Notes: generated from the sequence alone by a model not told the origin. DNA of 64,000 nucleotides from Candidatus Saccharimonadota bacterium (GCA_017460065.1 JAFUBT010000009.1:19906-83905); one strand, 5' to 3'; positions 1-8,650 are shown, counted from the stretch's first letter. Numbers and translations are program-made.

Positions 1-1
1 A

Positions 2-655
2 TCGGAGTCGACGGCCGACAAAAATGAGGCTTACGAGACGTTGCATTTTGTGTTGAGTTATCTGGCTTTGCTATTGGCGCCGTTTACGCCGTTCTTGGCG
101 GAGGAACTTTGGCAGAATATGATGGGCGGTGAAAGTGTTCACCTGCTGAATTGGCCGGCTGCGGGCAAGGTGGATACGACCGTACTGGAGAGAATGGCGA
201 GTTGCCGGGCGATAATCACGGAAGGCCTGGCGCAGCGCATGGTGCGCGATGATGGCTTTGGCCAGATAAAGGTGCGTCAGCCTTTGGCGCAACTAAGCTA
301 TGCGGGCGAGAAACTGGACGGATTCTACGAGCAAATTATTGCTGAAGAGGTAAACGTTAAAAAAGTGGCACACGCAAAAGAATTAGTGCTCGACAAGCGA
401 TTAACGAATGAGTTGCGCGATGAGGGTTTTGTGCGTGAGTTGATTCGTTTTGTACAGGCGGCACGCAAGAAAGCCGGTTTGAACGTAGATGATCGCATCA
501 AGTTATCGTTGAGCTGCGCGGTGCCAAACGCATATGAGCAGATGCTGAAGGACGAGGTACTGGCCTTGGAATTGGACAGTAGCGCAAACTATGCTTACGA
601 CGAGATTGTAAAGTTGAATGGCGAGAATGTGACGATTTCGCTCGAAAAAGCGTAA
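2..655 (+). CDS. ileS: Isoleucyl-tRNA synthetase, C-terminal part (5' end outside window)
   Basis: The reading frame is open from base 2, so only the last 217 residues of a much larger protein are visible. IleS charges tRNA-Ile with isoleucine in the cytoplasm. The visible part begins in the anticodon-binding helical domain, with the typical LLAPFTPFLAEELWQ stretch, and runs into the C-terminal domain found in long, eukaryote-like IleS proteins (GFVRELIRFVQAARKKAGL motif). The catalytic HIGH and KMSKS motifs lie upstream of the window. ValS and LeuS share the anticodon-domain pattern, but the C-terminal extension fits IleS best. A strong promoter at 781-809 shows that the next gene is transcribed separately. 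Confidence 0.88.
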   Translation, partial: SESTADKNEAYETLHFVLSYLALLLAPFTPFLAEELWQNMMGGESVHLLNWPAAGKVDTTVLERMASCRAIITEGLAQRMVRDDGFGQIKVRQPLAQLSYAGEKLDGFYEQIIAEEVNVKKVAHAKELVLDKRLTNELRDEGFVRELIRFVQAARKKAGLNVDDRIKLSLSCAVPNAYEQMLKDEVLALELDSSANYAYDEIVKLNGENVTISLEKA

Positions 656-780
656 TATACCATATTTGCTATAAGTTTGTGTGGCTCGCAAGTGGCGGGT
701 GGTAATATTTTGGCGAAAATGCAAGAGTAGTGCGACCACTGTTAAAATTGACATTTTGGCAGAAATTGGCGTGATTGCAC

Positions 781-809
781 TTGACAAAAAAGCATAAGCG
801 TGATAGTAT
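781..809 (+). promoter_or_regulatory. Sigma70-type promoter of the 65-aa gene
   Basis: A perfect -35 TTGACA (781-786) is followed after 17 bp by TAGTAT (804-809). The predicted start lies near 816, giving a leader of about 95 nt. The leader is rich in A and C (CAAACACCAACAAACAAAAA type) and ends in a GGAAA Shine-Dalgarno. The rest of the 655-910 gap shows nothing else. Confidence 0.75.
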
Positions 810-910
810 GAGGACAGTTGGATAAGCAAACAGCAAACACCAACAAACAAAAACAAAAAATCACTTCCGCTGGGTATCAGGAATAAAAACAAACACGAAA
901 GGAAAAATAA

Positions 911-1108
911 ATGGAAACATTCAAAATACCTGGGCTTGGCGATAGTGACTTAGAATATGAGGATTTTAGTCCAAGTGAAGCGCAACTAACGATGGAACTT
1001 GTGCCAAAACGTGAAACATCGACTTCAGTAGAGGAGCTGAAGGAGAAACAGCGTCAATTGAGCCCAATCCTTGGTAAAAAGGCGAATATTTTCGCAAGGT
1101 TTCGATAA
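911..1108 (+). CDS. Small acidic-to-basic protein, 65 aa, unknown
   Basis: I do not recognise this protein. It has no signal peptide or membrane segment. The first half is acidic (LGDSDLEYEDFSPSEAQ) and the second is basic (VEELKEKQRQL, then KKANIFARFR at the end). It is bracketed by a near-consensus promoter (781-809), an A-rich leader with a GGAAA Shine-Dalgarno, and a strong terminator at 1141-1169, so it is an independent and probably well expressed transcription unit. Its leader resembles the one before the tiny ORF at 39701. Confidence 0.65.
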   Translation: METFKIPGLGDSDLEYEDFSPSEAQLTMELVPKRETSTSVEELKEKQRQLSPILGKKANIFARFR

Positions 1109-1140
1109 GGAGATTGATTATAAGGTAGAACGTGAACAAA

Positions 1141-1169
1141 CTACCCCATGATATCTGGGGTAGTTTTTT
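1141..1169 (+). terminator. Rho-independent terminator
   Basis: CTACCCCA (1141-1148) pairs perfectly with TGGGGTAG (1156-1163) around a 7-nt loop and is followed by six T. It ends the 65-aa gene transcript. Confidence 0.88.
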
Positions 1170-1187
1170 GGTGCCGGCGTGCAGGGC

Positions 1188-1217
1188 TTGACTTTTTGAA
1201 AATGCTAGTGTTATTAT
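1188..1217 (+). promoter_or_regulatory. Promoter of the surface protein gene at 1260
   Basis: TTGACT (1188-1193) and TATTAT (1212-1217) are separated by 18 bp. The leader is about 35 nt and carries AAAGGAAAAA before the ATG, so this is a leadered mRNA. Confidence 0.65.
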
Positions 1218-1259
1218 CTATAGCAAAATAGGTCAAAATAAAAATATAAAGGAAAAATT

Positions 1260-3056
1260 ATGACTGAAGGATCAGGAATCGGAAGCGAACGAGAAGCCTT
1301 TTTTGGCGGAGCGGAAGACCCAAACGCTCGAGAGGCGGCAGGGATTTCGGAAGAGATTGTTCAGGGTGGTGATGCGACGCTGGGTGAGAGTTTTGCGCCG
1401 CAGGTCGAGATGAAAAGAAAAATGGGTAAGCGCGAGCTCCAAGCACTGGGTGCGGGCGCACTACTGACGGCAACCGTGTTGGGTGGTGCCGTTTTTACGG
1501 CGAACCACGGCGAGAACGCAGAAGCGGCAATGAGCGACCGCGCCGTCGAACAGACCGTTGATGACGGCGAGGCGATAGTCGAAGATGAAGCTGGCGCGAG
1601 CGAAGCGGGTCTTGATGCCGAGACGTCGGTCGACAACGAAAGTAGCCTCGGCCAGGCCGAACAGGAAACAGTGGCGAACTTTTTGAACGCAGACTTCCGC
1701 GCAGAGGCGCGAGACGTCGAGAATGGTTTGACTGGCGACTTTGAAAGCTATGACGTTGAGGGCGGCTGGGGCGACCAGGACAAGACTGACCCGTACGCCG
1801 AGGCCTATGTGAAGGACGTGCTCTATAATCTCTTCGGGATTACCAAGGAGAGCGATGCGACTGATTTGCAAGTCAAACAAGCGTTGTATTATATCGATAC
1901 GCATCAGGCTTTGAGTGCCGGGCAAACGGCGATTGATGCGCACATTGATGGATTTGATGGCTTGACGCCAGATGAGGCTGAGCAAAAGATCCTTGCTATG
2001 AATACGGCTGAGCGCGAAGATTTACAGGACCAGTTGGCTTTGTTCTATGCGGAGGCTGATTTGTCGCGCGAAGATATTGGCGGCGAAGTGGCGATTAATA
2101 TGGGTATTGGCCGCACTGCTGAGGGCGAATATTACGCAACACGGTCTGAACACGAAATGCCACAAGGTACAACCGTGTATCGTCTAGTGAGGACGGTCGA
2201 CGAAGAAGGGCATTCGACCTTCTATACTTCCGTACGTAAGACGCCGTGCGCGAACCACCAAAATGAGGCATTGCAGTTTAAGATTGTGGAAGAGCACGTG
2301 GTGGACCAGAGTACGGAGCGTCACGAGACGCCAGATACGCCAGTGCATGTGACGCCAGAAGTTCCTGCTGTGCCAGTGACGCCAGATGCGCCAGCACCGG
2401 AGAACCCAGATACGCCGACGCCGGAAACTCCTGATACGCCAGACACTCCGACGCCGGAAACCCCAGAAACTCCGGAAACGCCGGACCCTGAGCCTGATAC
2501 TCCGACTCCGGAGCCTGAACCAGAACCAGAACCGACTCCAGAACCAGAACCAGAGCCGACGCCAACTCCTGAGCCTGAGCCGGAGCCATCGGACGCCAAG
2601 ACGCCATTCGAGCAAGAGAAGGTGGACCAAGGCGGCACTGGCCACATAACGCCACTGGACGTTGATGAGAGCGCGGTAGAGAAGGAATACAACCCTGAAA
2701 CGCAGATGAACCCAGAGGCTTCGAATCCGGTAGAATATAGCAGCGACGGTTCGGAGCAAGTTGGTGCCGATACGGACGCAACACGTTATGCAGAGCGGCA
2801 GGAGGTTATTCAGGCGGCTGACGACAGTTATGCGATGGATCGCATCTCGGACGAGACGCCAGATTACAGTGCTGGCGAAGCAGCGCAAGCTGAAGCGAAC
2901 CAGAGCTTTGAAGAAAGCGGCAGTGCTGCGGCCGTGCAAGATACTTTGAATACGATTCAGGAGAACGGCGGGCAGACCGTAGCGGGTGAGAACGGTGGTC
3001 CAACCGCAGAGCAAAGTAATTTAGCCGAAAACTTCGACGAACTCTTCGGTAGGTAA
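1260..3056 (+). CDS. Membrane-anchored surface protein with Pro/Thr/Glu-rich spacer
   Basis: This 598-aa protein of unknown function starts with about 55 soluble residues and has one membrane helix near residues 58-82 (ALGAGALLTATVLGGAVFTA), with the rest predicted outside the cell. Residues about 85-340 form an acidic, probably globular region. Residues about 360-445 are a low-complexity spacer built from TPETPDTP and PEPEPEPTP units, like wall-spanning regions of Gram-positive adhesins. The acidic, Gln/Ala-rich C-terminus carries no LPXTG motif. The next gene, 38 nt downstream, is an LPKTG surface protein, and the pair share the promoter at 1188-1217. Function is inferred only from architecture. 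Confidence 0.8.
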   Translation: MTEGSGIGSEREAFFGGAEDPNAREAAGISEEIVQGGDATLGESFAPQVEMKRKMGKRELQALGAGALLTATVLGGAVFTANHGENAEAAMSDRAVEQTVDDGEAIVEDEAGASEAGLDAETSVDNESSLGQAEQETVANFLNADFRAEARDVENGLTGDFESYDVEGGWGDQDKTDPYAEAYVKDVLYNLFGITKESDATDLQVKQALYYIDTHQALSAGQTAIDAHIDGFDGLTPDEAEQKILAMNTAEREDLQDQLALFYAEADLSREDIGGEVAINMGIGRTAEGEYYATRSEHEMPQGTTVYRLVRTVDEEGHSTFYTSVRKTPCANHQNEALQFKIVEEHVVDQSTERHETPDTPVHVTPEVPAVPVTPDAPAPENPDTPTPETPDTPDTPTPETPETPETPDPEPDTPTPEPEPEPEPTPEPEPEPTPTPEPEPEPSDAKTPFEQEKVDQGGTGHITPLDVDESAVEKEYNPETQMNPEASNPVEYSSDGSEQVGADTDATRYAERQEVIQAADDSYAMDRISDETPDYSAGEAAQAEANQSFEESGSAAAVQDTLNTIQENGGQTVAGENGGPTAEQSNLAENFDELFGR

Positions 3057-3094
3057 GGGCTAACAATTAATTTGGTTCCAAAAAAGGAGTAAAA

Positions 3095-4432
3095 ATGCAA
3101 ACAAAAACAGACACAAAATTTAAAAAATGGCCATTAGCGGTCGGAGCGGTAGCGGCGGTGTTCGCGTCAGCTTTGGTGCCGTCGGCATCGACGATGGCCT
3201 GGGGCCCCGAGCGGACGACCTTTACGATGGAGAATCCGGCCGACTATGTGACCTTTAACTCGATTACGAACAATAACATTTTGGGCGACGAGCGCAACTT
3301 CGTGCGGGTGGTTGAGGCTGATACGGGCAACGCTTACGCCGATGAGGTGAAAGTTGTCCCTGGTAAAGAGTACGAAGTCTATGTGTTTTATCACAACAAC
3401 GCCAAGTCTAGGCTGAACGCCTCTGGTGTAGGTATTGCGACGGGCGTGGTAGTTTCGTCGAAGTATCCAAGTTCTATTAATGCGAATAACAAGGGTAAAG
3501 TAAGTGCTTTGATTTCGTCGCCAGTGGCGAACCCGACGCAAGTTTGGGATGAAGCTTACTTTACGACCGATTCACCAGTTGATGTGGCTTTGCGCTACGT
3601 GCCTGGTTCGGCGCATATTTGGAATGACAATTTTGCGACGAACGGCGCAACGTTGTCTGACAATTTGTTTGGTGACGGAATTTTGATTGGCGTGAACAAG
3701 TTGGACGGTAATTTGCCTGGCTGTTCGGAATATTCTGGCCACATTATTTATCGGGTGCGGGCCGAGCAGGTTGGCGCAAAGGTAACCAAGACGGTTTCGA
3801 AAGATGGCGAAAACTTCTTTGATCGTGTTTTGGCAGCGCCTGGTGATATCTTAACCTACCGGGTTGAGTTTATTAATAGTGGTACAACTACTTTGACGGA
3901 TGTGACTTTCCACGATAAGTTGCCGGAAGGCGTAACTTTGGTAGAGGGGACGACCGTCGTGAAGGACAGCGTTGGTAACGAGCAGAAGCTAAGTGACTTG
4001 ATTGGCCAGAATGGCTACAATCTGGGCAACTTTGGCCAAGGTGTCAGTGCAACGATTACTTATCAGGTAAAGGTGAATGACGATATTGTGAAGGACGCGG
4101 CTTGTGGCACGCATAGCTATTCTAACCGGATTTATGTCGATCATACAGATGGCGAAATCAGCGACGGAGCAACTTTTGAGGTGCAGAAAACTGGCTGTAC
4201 GACCGATGACGGTTGTGAAGCCGGCGACCCGAATTGTACGCCAGCTGAATTGCCAAAGACTGGCCCGGCTGAAATTGCTTTAGCGGTGACTGCTACGATT
4301 GCGGTAGTGGTTGGCGGTACTTACTGGTATCACAGTCAGAAGGCTCTGGAGGAGGCACAAATGGCGGCTGGTGCGGCACCGAAGAAGAATGTCGCGGACA
4401 AGAAGACCGTCGATAAGAACGACAAAAAATAG
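3095..4432 (+). CDS. LPKTG surface protein with DUF11 domain
   Basis: The 445-aa product has a signal peptide (basic start, hydrophobic residues about 12-34, ASTMA before the likely cut). A large exported N-terminal region follows, then a DUF11-type beta domain at about 231-345 (DILTYRVEFINSG, then LTDVTFHDKLPEGV). LPKTG at 386-390 is followed by a membrane helix (392-412). This is a class of protein that sortase fixes to peptidoglycan; the candidate enzyme is encoded at 21915-23093. The cytoplasmic tail after the helix is about 33 residues with many Lys, clearly longer than the few basic residues usual for Gram-positive LPXTG proteins. The gene has an AAAAAAGGAG Shine-Dalgarno and lies in an operon with the preceding surface protein. 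Confidence 0.88.
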   Translation: MQTKTDTKFKKWPLAVGAVAAVFASALVPSASTMAWGPERTTFTMENPADYVTFNSITNNNILGDERNFVRVVEADTGNAYADEVKVVPGKEYEVYVFYHNNAKSRLNASGVGIATGVVVSSKYPSSINANNKGKVSALISSPVANPTQVWDEAYFTTDSPVDVALRYVPGSAHIWNDNFATNGATLSDNLFGDGILIGVNKLDGNLPGCSEYSGHIIYRVRAEQVGAKVTKTVSKDGENFFDRVLAAPGDILTYRVEFINSGTTTLTDVTFHDKLPEGVTLVEGTTVVKDSVGNEQKLSDLIGQNGYNLGNFGQGVSATITYQVKVNDDIVKDAACGTHSYSNRIYVDHTDGEISDGATFEVQKTGCTTDDGCEAGDPNCTPAELPKTGPAEIALAVTATIAVVVGGTYWYHSQKALEEAQMAAGAAPKKNVADKKTVDKNDKK

Positions 4433-4454
4433 TTCTTAAGCATTAACTCCTTAC

Positions 4455-4487
4455 AAAAGACTCCGTGCGGGCATAGCGGAGTCTTTT
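4455..4487 (+). terminator. Rho-independent terminator
   Basis: AAAAGACTCCG (4455-4465) pairs perfectly with CGGAGTCTTTT (4477-4487). It closes the surface-protein operon. Confidence 0.85.
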
Positions 4488-4520
4488 GCTATGTCGGGTT
4501 GCCGTCTAAAGTGATAAGGC

Positions 4521-4549
4521 TTGATTATTAGGGGATTTTTTGGTAAAAT
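4521..4549 (+). promoter_or_regulatory. rplU promoter
   Basis: TTGATT (4521-4526), 17 bp, then TAAAAT (4544-4549) preceded by TGG, an extended -10. The leader is about 19 nt and includes AAAGGAAAG before the ATG. Confidence 0.75.
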
Positions 4550-4574
4550 AGCGCAAGACTAACAAAGGAAAGTT

Positions 4575-4886
4575 ATGAAGAAAGCAGTCGTAAAGATCGG
4601 CGGCAAGCAGTACATTGTGGCCGAGAAAGAGACCCTCCGTGTGGACCTCCTCCCGGAAGGCACAAAAGCTCTCGCTTTGGACGCTCTGCTCGTAATTGAT
4701 GGTGATAAGACTACGGTCGGCGAACCAACAGTTAAAGGAGTCAAGGTCAAGGCGAAGGCGATAGAAGCAAAGGTCGCCGGTGAAAAGCTCCGTGTGATTC
4801 GCTACAAGGCCAAGAAGCGCGTCCACAAAGAAATCGGACACCGCCAGAAGTATTCGGTCATTGAGATTGAGTCGATTGGTAAATAG
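4575..4886 (+). CDS. rplU: 50S ribosomal protein L21
   Basis: This 103-aa protein is of normal L21 length and opens with the family signature (AVVKIGGKQYIV). It ends in the conserved 23S rRNA-binding region (RYKAKKRVHKEIGHRQKYSVIEI). L21 binds 23S rRNA in the large subunit. In most bacteria rplU is followed directly by rpmA. Here rpmA lies about 4 kb away on the other strand and rplU has its own promoter and terminator, so the usual pair is split. Confidence 0.97.
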   Translation: MKKAVVKIGGKQYIVAEKETLRVDLLPEGTKALALDALLVIDGDKTTVGEPTVKGVKVKAKAIEAKVAGEKLRVIRYKAKKRVHKEIGHRQKYSVIEIESIGK

Positions 4887-4890
4887 ACGA

Positions 4891-4916
4891 AAATACACCC
4901 TTCTGGGTGTATTTTT
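4891..4916 (+). terminator. rplU terminator
   Basis: AAATACACCC (4891-4900), a TTCT loop, then GGGTGTATTT (4905-4914) and further T. The stem begins right after the rplU stop codon. Confidence 0.88.
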
Positions 4917-4925
4917 CTTGGTTAA

Positions 4926-5055
4926 GGTTGGCCACGCAAACAGCCCTGGCAGCAGACGTAACGGAGCCTGCTGGCGAGTTCAAGGCGGCTGCCGCCCGTA
5001 AAGACGGGCCGGCAGAACGCCGTGTCTGTCGTCGGGGCTGTTTACGTGGCCAGCT
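4926..5055 (+). ncRNA. Candidate structured RNA or long inverted-repeat element
   Basis: Positions 4926-4946 pair with 5035-5055 in a helix of about 20 pairs with one mismatch and two wobbles (core GGCCACG / CGTGGCC). Inside, GGCG (4984-4987), CTGCCG (4989-4994) and CCCGT (4995-4999) pair in turn with 5018-5021, 5010-5015 and 5004-5008 around an AAAG loop. CAGCAG (4950-4955) and CTGCTG (4968-4973) could form a side hairpin. I found no SRP, 6S, RNase P or tmRNA signature on either strand and no clear promoter or T-tract, so it may be an RNA or a DNA repeat. The strand is arbitrary. Confidence 0.4.
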
Positions 5056-5145
5056 CCTATAGAAAAAGAACTTAGTGGCGAGGTTTGTCGGCCTGACGCA
5101 AAAAGCATAAACAAAAACCGGTCGAGCGTGCTATTATGGATAGTA

Positions 5146-6360
5146 ATGAGTGTAGTGTTTGGGATAATAGTTGGGATATTAATGTTGATGTTTCTCGTGA
5201 CGGCGCACGAGTTTGGCCATTTTTTGATGGCTCGGCGCAATGGCGTGAAAGTGGAGGAGTTCGGAATTGGCTTCCCGCCGCGGGCAGTAGCTTGGCGCAA
5301 GGTGGATGGTAAATGGCGGCGCCTCAGCAAGAAAGAGTGGGAGCACCCAGTAGGGTCGGGCTTGATTATTTCGTTAAACTGGCTGCCGATTGGCGGGTTC
5401 TGCCAGATGTACGGCGAAAGTGATGCGGATAACCGGCGGGGGAGCTTTGGTAAAGCGAGTTTTTGGCAGAAGACGAAGATACTGTTTGGTGGTGTTGCGA
5501 TGAACTGGTTGGTGGCGTTTTTGATTTTTACGGTGTTGGCTTTTATGGGGATGCCACATTTTCTAGAAAATCAGTTTAAGATTGACGCCGATACGCAGGT
5601 TATAGCGACTTCGCCGGTAACGATTAGTTCGGTGGTGGATGACAGCCCAGCGCAGCGAGCGGCGTTGGCGGTGGATGATGAGATTATGGAAGCACGGACG
5701 GCTGACGGTGATGACCATACGATAATTAAGACAACGGCAGATTTGCTAGATTTTGATACGGAGCATGCAGGCCAGGAGATTTATTTGACCGTAAAGCGAG
5801 GCGATATGATAGTGACAGCGCCAGTGCGGCTGAACGAGGCGGGAGAGCAGTATGTTTTGGGCGCGGGTATCTCTGGTTCGGCAAATTACCGGAGTACATG
5901 GAGCGCGCCGATTGTGGGCTTGGGCACGACTCTACAGCTGACGGGAGAGACTTTTAAGGGGCTGGGGACGATGCTATGGAATCTCATAGACGGCATGGCA
6001 AAACAGATTAGCGGCAACGAAGAGGCACGACAACAAGGAGCGGCGGAGATTAAGCAGGCGGGCGATTCGGTAAGTGGGCCAGTAGGGATTATTGGTATTT
6101 TATTCCCGGCATTTACGGCGAGCGGCCCGCGAAACTTGTTCTTCTTGGTGGCGTTGATTTCGGTGTCGTTGGCCTGTATGAATGTATTGCCAATACCAGC
6201 TTTGGATGGCGGGCGATGGTTAATGATTTCGATTGCGCGACTGCGCAAACAGCGCTTAACGAAAGAGGCAGAGGAGAAGATTGTGGGGCGGTCATTTATG
6301 GTGATTTTGGCCCTAGCGTTGATTGTGACGGTGTTGGATATCTTCCGACTGATAGGTTAG
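5146..6360 (+). CDS. rseP: Site-2 protease (RseP-like, M50 family)
   Basis: This intramembrane zinc metalloprotease cleaves transmembrane regulators or signal-peptide remnants. The 404-aa protein shows HEFGH at residues 21-25 in the first membrane helix, a PDZ domain in the middle (around SSVVDDSPAQRAALAVDDEI) and the second metal motif NVLPIPALDGG near the C-terminus. The frame is open from a GTG at 5128, but the -10 box (TATTAT, 5132-5137, preceded by TGC) sits between that GTG and the ATG at 5146, so I choose 5146, which would make the mRNA leaderless. The substrate cannot be told from context. The CPBP protease gene starts 5 nt after the stop. Confidence 0.92.
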   Translation: MSVVFGIIVGILMLMFLVTAHEFGHFLMARRNGVKVEEFGIGFPPRAVAWRKVDGKWRRLSKKEWEHPVGSGLIISLNWLPIGGFCQMYGESDADNRRGSFGKASFWQKTKILFGGVAMNWLVAFLIFTVLAFMGMPHFLENQFKIDADTQVIATSPVTISSVVDDSPAQRAALAVDDEIMEARTADGDDHTIIKTTADLLDFDTEHAGQEIYLTVKRGDMIVTAPVRLNEAGEQYVLGAGISGSANYRSTWSAPIVGLGTTLQLTGETFKGLGTMLWNLIDGMAKQISGNEEARQQGAAEIKQAGDSVSGPVGIIGILFPAFTASGPRNLFFLVALISVSLACMNVLPIPALDGGRWLMISIARLRKQRLTKEAEEKIVGRSFMVILALALIVTVLDIFRLIG

Positions 6361-6364
6361 AGAA

Positions 6365-7141
6365 GTGGATAAAAAGGTGGCTGTAACAGATAAGAAGAAT
6401 GTGAAAAAGCGTGAAAAAATTGAACACAAAAATTGTTCATATGCTATTTTAGTTACAGTTTGGGTGGCGGTAGCTTTGTTCGCTTGTATGTTTTTGGCGA
6501 GTGGTTTTTTGACGCTAACTAAAGATATTATTCCTTATGACAAAATGAATGCAGCCTTGCTGGAACTGATGGTGAGTGCGGTAGTTTATGCGACGGCAGT
6601 GCTAGTGACAGTCTTTGGGCCTTGGTTAATATTACGAAAGTGGGCGCAGGCAAAAACGAACCGCGAAGAGATGGGCTTAAGGTCTTGGCCGACTTGGACG
6701 GATATCTTATTGGCGGTCGCAGGCTATGTAGTATCTTTGGTAGCAGGGATGTTTTTGCTATTTGTGGGAGCGGCGTTATTGCCGGGGGCAAATTGGGAGC
6801 AGGCACAAGATGTAGGCTTTCATGGCGTCTACGCAACGAGTGACTTGTTGATGGCTTTTGTGGCCTTGGTGGTGGTGGCACCGATTTGTGAAGAGCTAAT
6901 TTTTCGAGGCTGGATGTACGGTAAATTACGGGCGCGCTTGGCAGCTTTGCCAGCGATTTTGCTAGTGTCGTTATTGTTTGCGGCGGTACATATGCAATTG
7001 AATGTGGGGGTAGTGGTATTCTGTATGAGCGTCGTGAACTGTTTGATTCGGGAGCTGACCGGGACGATTTACGGGGGGATTTTCGTACATATGTTGCGCA
7101 ATGCAGTAGCCTTCTATGCGCTCTTTGTGATGGGGGTGTAG
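6365..7141 (+). CDS. CPBP (CAAX/Abi) family intramembrane metalloprotease
   Basis: This 258-aa polytopic membrane protein carries the three signature motifs of the family near the C-terminus: EELIFRGWMYG, LLFAAVHMQ and FVHMLRNAV. Members are glutamic intramembrane proteases related to Rce1; bacterial ones are often linked to peptide immunity or processing, with substrates mostly unknown. The gene starts with GTG 5 nt after the rseP stop and so is translationally close to it. Two unrelated intramembrane proteases in one operon is a notable pairing. Confidence 0.88.
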   Translation: MDKKVAVTDKKNVKKREKIEHKNCSYAILVTVWVAVALFACMFLASGFLTLTKDIIPYDKMNAALLELMVSAVVYATAVLVTVFGPWLILRKWAQAKTNREEMGLRSWPTWTDILLAVAGYVVSLVAGMFLLFVGAALLPGANWEQAQDVGFHGVYATSDLLMAFVALVVVAPICEELIFRGWMYGKLRARLAALPAILLVSLLFAAVHMQLNVGVVVFCMSVVNCLIRELTGTIYGGIFVHMLRNAVAFYALFVMGV

Positions 7142-7156
7142 TATACTGGTAAAGAG

Positions 7157-8026
7157 ATGCCAGAACTGCCAGAAGTAGAGACGATTCGACGGGGGTTAGA
7201 GGAGAAAATCTTACATAAACGCGTGATGCGCGTGGTAATTTTGTGCGACAAGAGTTGGCGGGGTTTGGGTAAGGAGCTAGTAGAGGGGCAGCAAATTGTG
7301 CGTCTGGAAAGACGCGGAAAAGCCTTACTGATGAGGCTAGAAAATAAGCTGTGGATGATGGCGCATTTGCGCATGACGGGGCAGATGGTTTACGTGGGAG
7401 CAGAGCGCTTTGCGGCGGGGCACCCTGATAGCGGCTTTTTGGATGAGATGCCGGGGCGACATACGCGCATTTATTTTGAATTCGACGACGGGACGCATCT
7501 GTATTTTAATGATCAGCGCAAGTTTGGCTTTATTAAGGTACTGGATGAGCTGGGGCTGCAATCGGATACGTTTTTGAGCAGCTTAGCACCCGAGCCATGG
7601 GATATGAGCGAGGATGAGTTTTGGGCGCGGTTACAGCGACACAAAAAGGCCATAATTAAGGCGGTGATTTTGGATCAAAAAATGATTGCTGGGGTGGGGA
7701 ATATCTATGCGGACGAGGCCTGTTTTGCGGCGGGGCTCTACCCGGGGACGCGAGTGGCGGCGGTATCGCGCGAAACGGCGGACTTGCTATTGCGGGGGCT
7801 GCGCGAGGTGATGCAGCGTTCAATTGATAGCGGTGGTTCGACTATGAAGGACTATGTGCGAGCGGACGGCACAAAGGGGAGTTATTTAGAAAAATTTGCG
7901 CAGGTATTCCGGCGCGAGGGGGAATTGTGCCGACGGTGCGGTAACGAGATTCTGAAGACGCGCGTAGCGGGGCGAGGCACGCACTATTGCCCGCATTGTC
8001 AGCCAAAGGGTAGAAGCGATGCTTAA
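7157..8026 (+). CDS. mutM: Formamidopyrimidine-DNA glycosylase (Fpg)
   Basis: The enzyme removes oxidised purines such as 8-oxoguanine from DNA and nicks the abasic site. The 289-aa protein has the obligatory N-terminus PELPEVET, where Pro2 is the catalytic nucleophile and Glu3 assists. The helix-two-turn-helix region follows (DQKMIAGVGNIYADEACF). The C-terminal zinc finger is intact (CRRCGNEI with CPHC). TATACT at 7142-7147 may give it its own promoter. It overlaps the next gene by 8 nt. Confidence 0.96.
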   Translation: MPELPEVETIRRGLEEKILHKRVMRVVILCDKSWRGLGKELVEGQQIVRLERRGKALLMRLENKLWMMAHLRMTGQMVYVGAERFAAGHPDSGFLDEMPGRHTRIYFEFDDGTHLYFNDQRKFGFIKVLDELGLQSDTFLSSLAPEPWDMSEDEFWARLQRHKKAIIKAVILDQKMIAGVGNIYADEACFAAGLYPGTRVAAVSRETADLLLRGLREVMQRSIDSGGSTMKDYVRADGTKGSYLEKFAQVFRREGELCRRCGNEILKTRVAGRGTHYCPHCQPKGRSDA

Positions 8027-8645
8027 AATTTTCTACGGTACGGAACGGGCGCAAGCGCAAGCGGCGGTACGGCATATTTTAGGCGATCAATACGAGGTGA
8101 TTGAGGCGGACGGACTGACAGCGGCGGATTTGCCAACGGTTTTCATGGGGACGTCTTTGTTTGGCGAAGAACGGAAGATCTTGCTTAAGGGGCTCGACCA
8201 GAACAAGGAGTGCTGGCAAGAACTTCCGAAGTACACTGAGACGCCGCATCAGGTGATTGTCTGGAATGAGAAGGCGCCGGATAAAAGAACGGAACCAGGA
8301 AAAAGTTTGGCGGCTGATAAGCGCGTAGAATTGAAGGCTTTTGAACGCGTAGCAACGAAAGACGAGCGTTTTGCGGCCTTTAATTTGTATGACGACGTGT
8401 TACGGGGGCGGTTGAAGCAGGCGATGGCAAATTGCGCGGCCTTAGAGCAAGATGCGAGTCGCGATCCGTATTCGACTTTGGGGGCATTGAGCTCGAAGGC
8501 CTTTACGGCGTTGGAGCGAGGGGATAGGCGGGCGCCGGCCATTCTGAAGATTTTGGCGCAGGTCGATACCGAAATGAAGTCGACCGGAATAGATGGGTGG
8601 ACTCTCTTGCGGAAGGCTTTAGCGCAAATGGCGGCGGTGAAATAA
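8019..8645 (+). CDS. DNA polymerase III delta subunit-like protein (short HolA)
   Basis: This 208-aa protein starts MLKIFYGTER and overlaps mutM by 8 nt. The opening, the middle region with alternating basic and acidic residues, and the C-terminal helical stretch (ILAQVDTEMKSTGIDGWTLL) resemble the delta clamp-loader subunit. It is much shorter than the usual 330-340 aa, and no P-loop is present, as expected for delta. If correct, it would load the sliding clamp during replication. The match is weak by eye; a different DNA-repair partner of MutM is possible. Confidence 0.5.
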   Translation: MLKIFYGTERAQAQAAVRHILGDQYEVIEADGLTAADLPTVFMGTSLFGEERKILLKGLDQNKECWQELPKYTETPHQVIVWNEKAPDKRTEPGKSLAADKRVELKAFERVATKDERFAAFNLYDDVLRGRLKQAMANCAALEQDASRDPYSTLGALSSKAFTALERGDRRAPAILKILAQVDTEMKSTGIDGWTLLRKALAQMAAVK

Positions 8646-8650
8646 AAAAA

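Noticed and set aside
2184..3014. Long minus-strand frame opposite the Pro/Thr/Glu-rich surface protein
   Set aside because: It is the mirror of the repeat codons (runs of Arg, Trp, Phe), has no start signals, and the plus-strand gene is well supported by promoter, membrane helix and repeats.
4926..5055. SRP (4.5S) or 6S RNA identity for the inverted-repeat element
   Set aside because: The conserved SRP apical loop with its GGAA and AGCAG motifs is absent on both strands, and no 6S central bubble consensus is visible.
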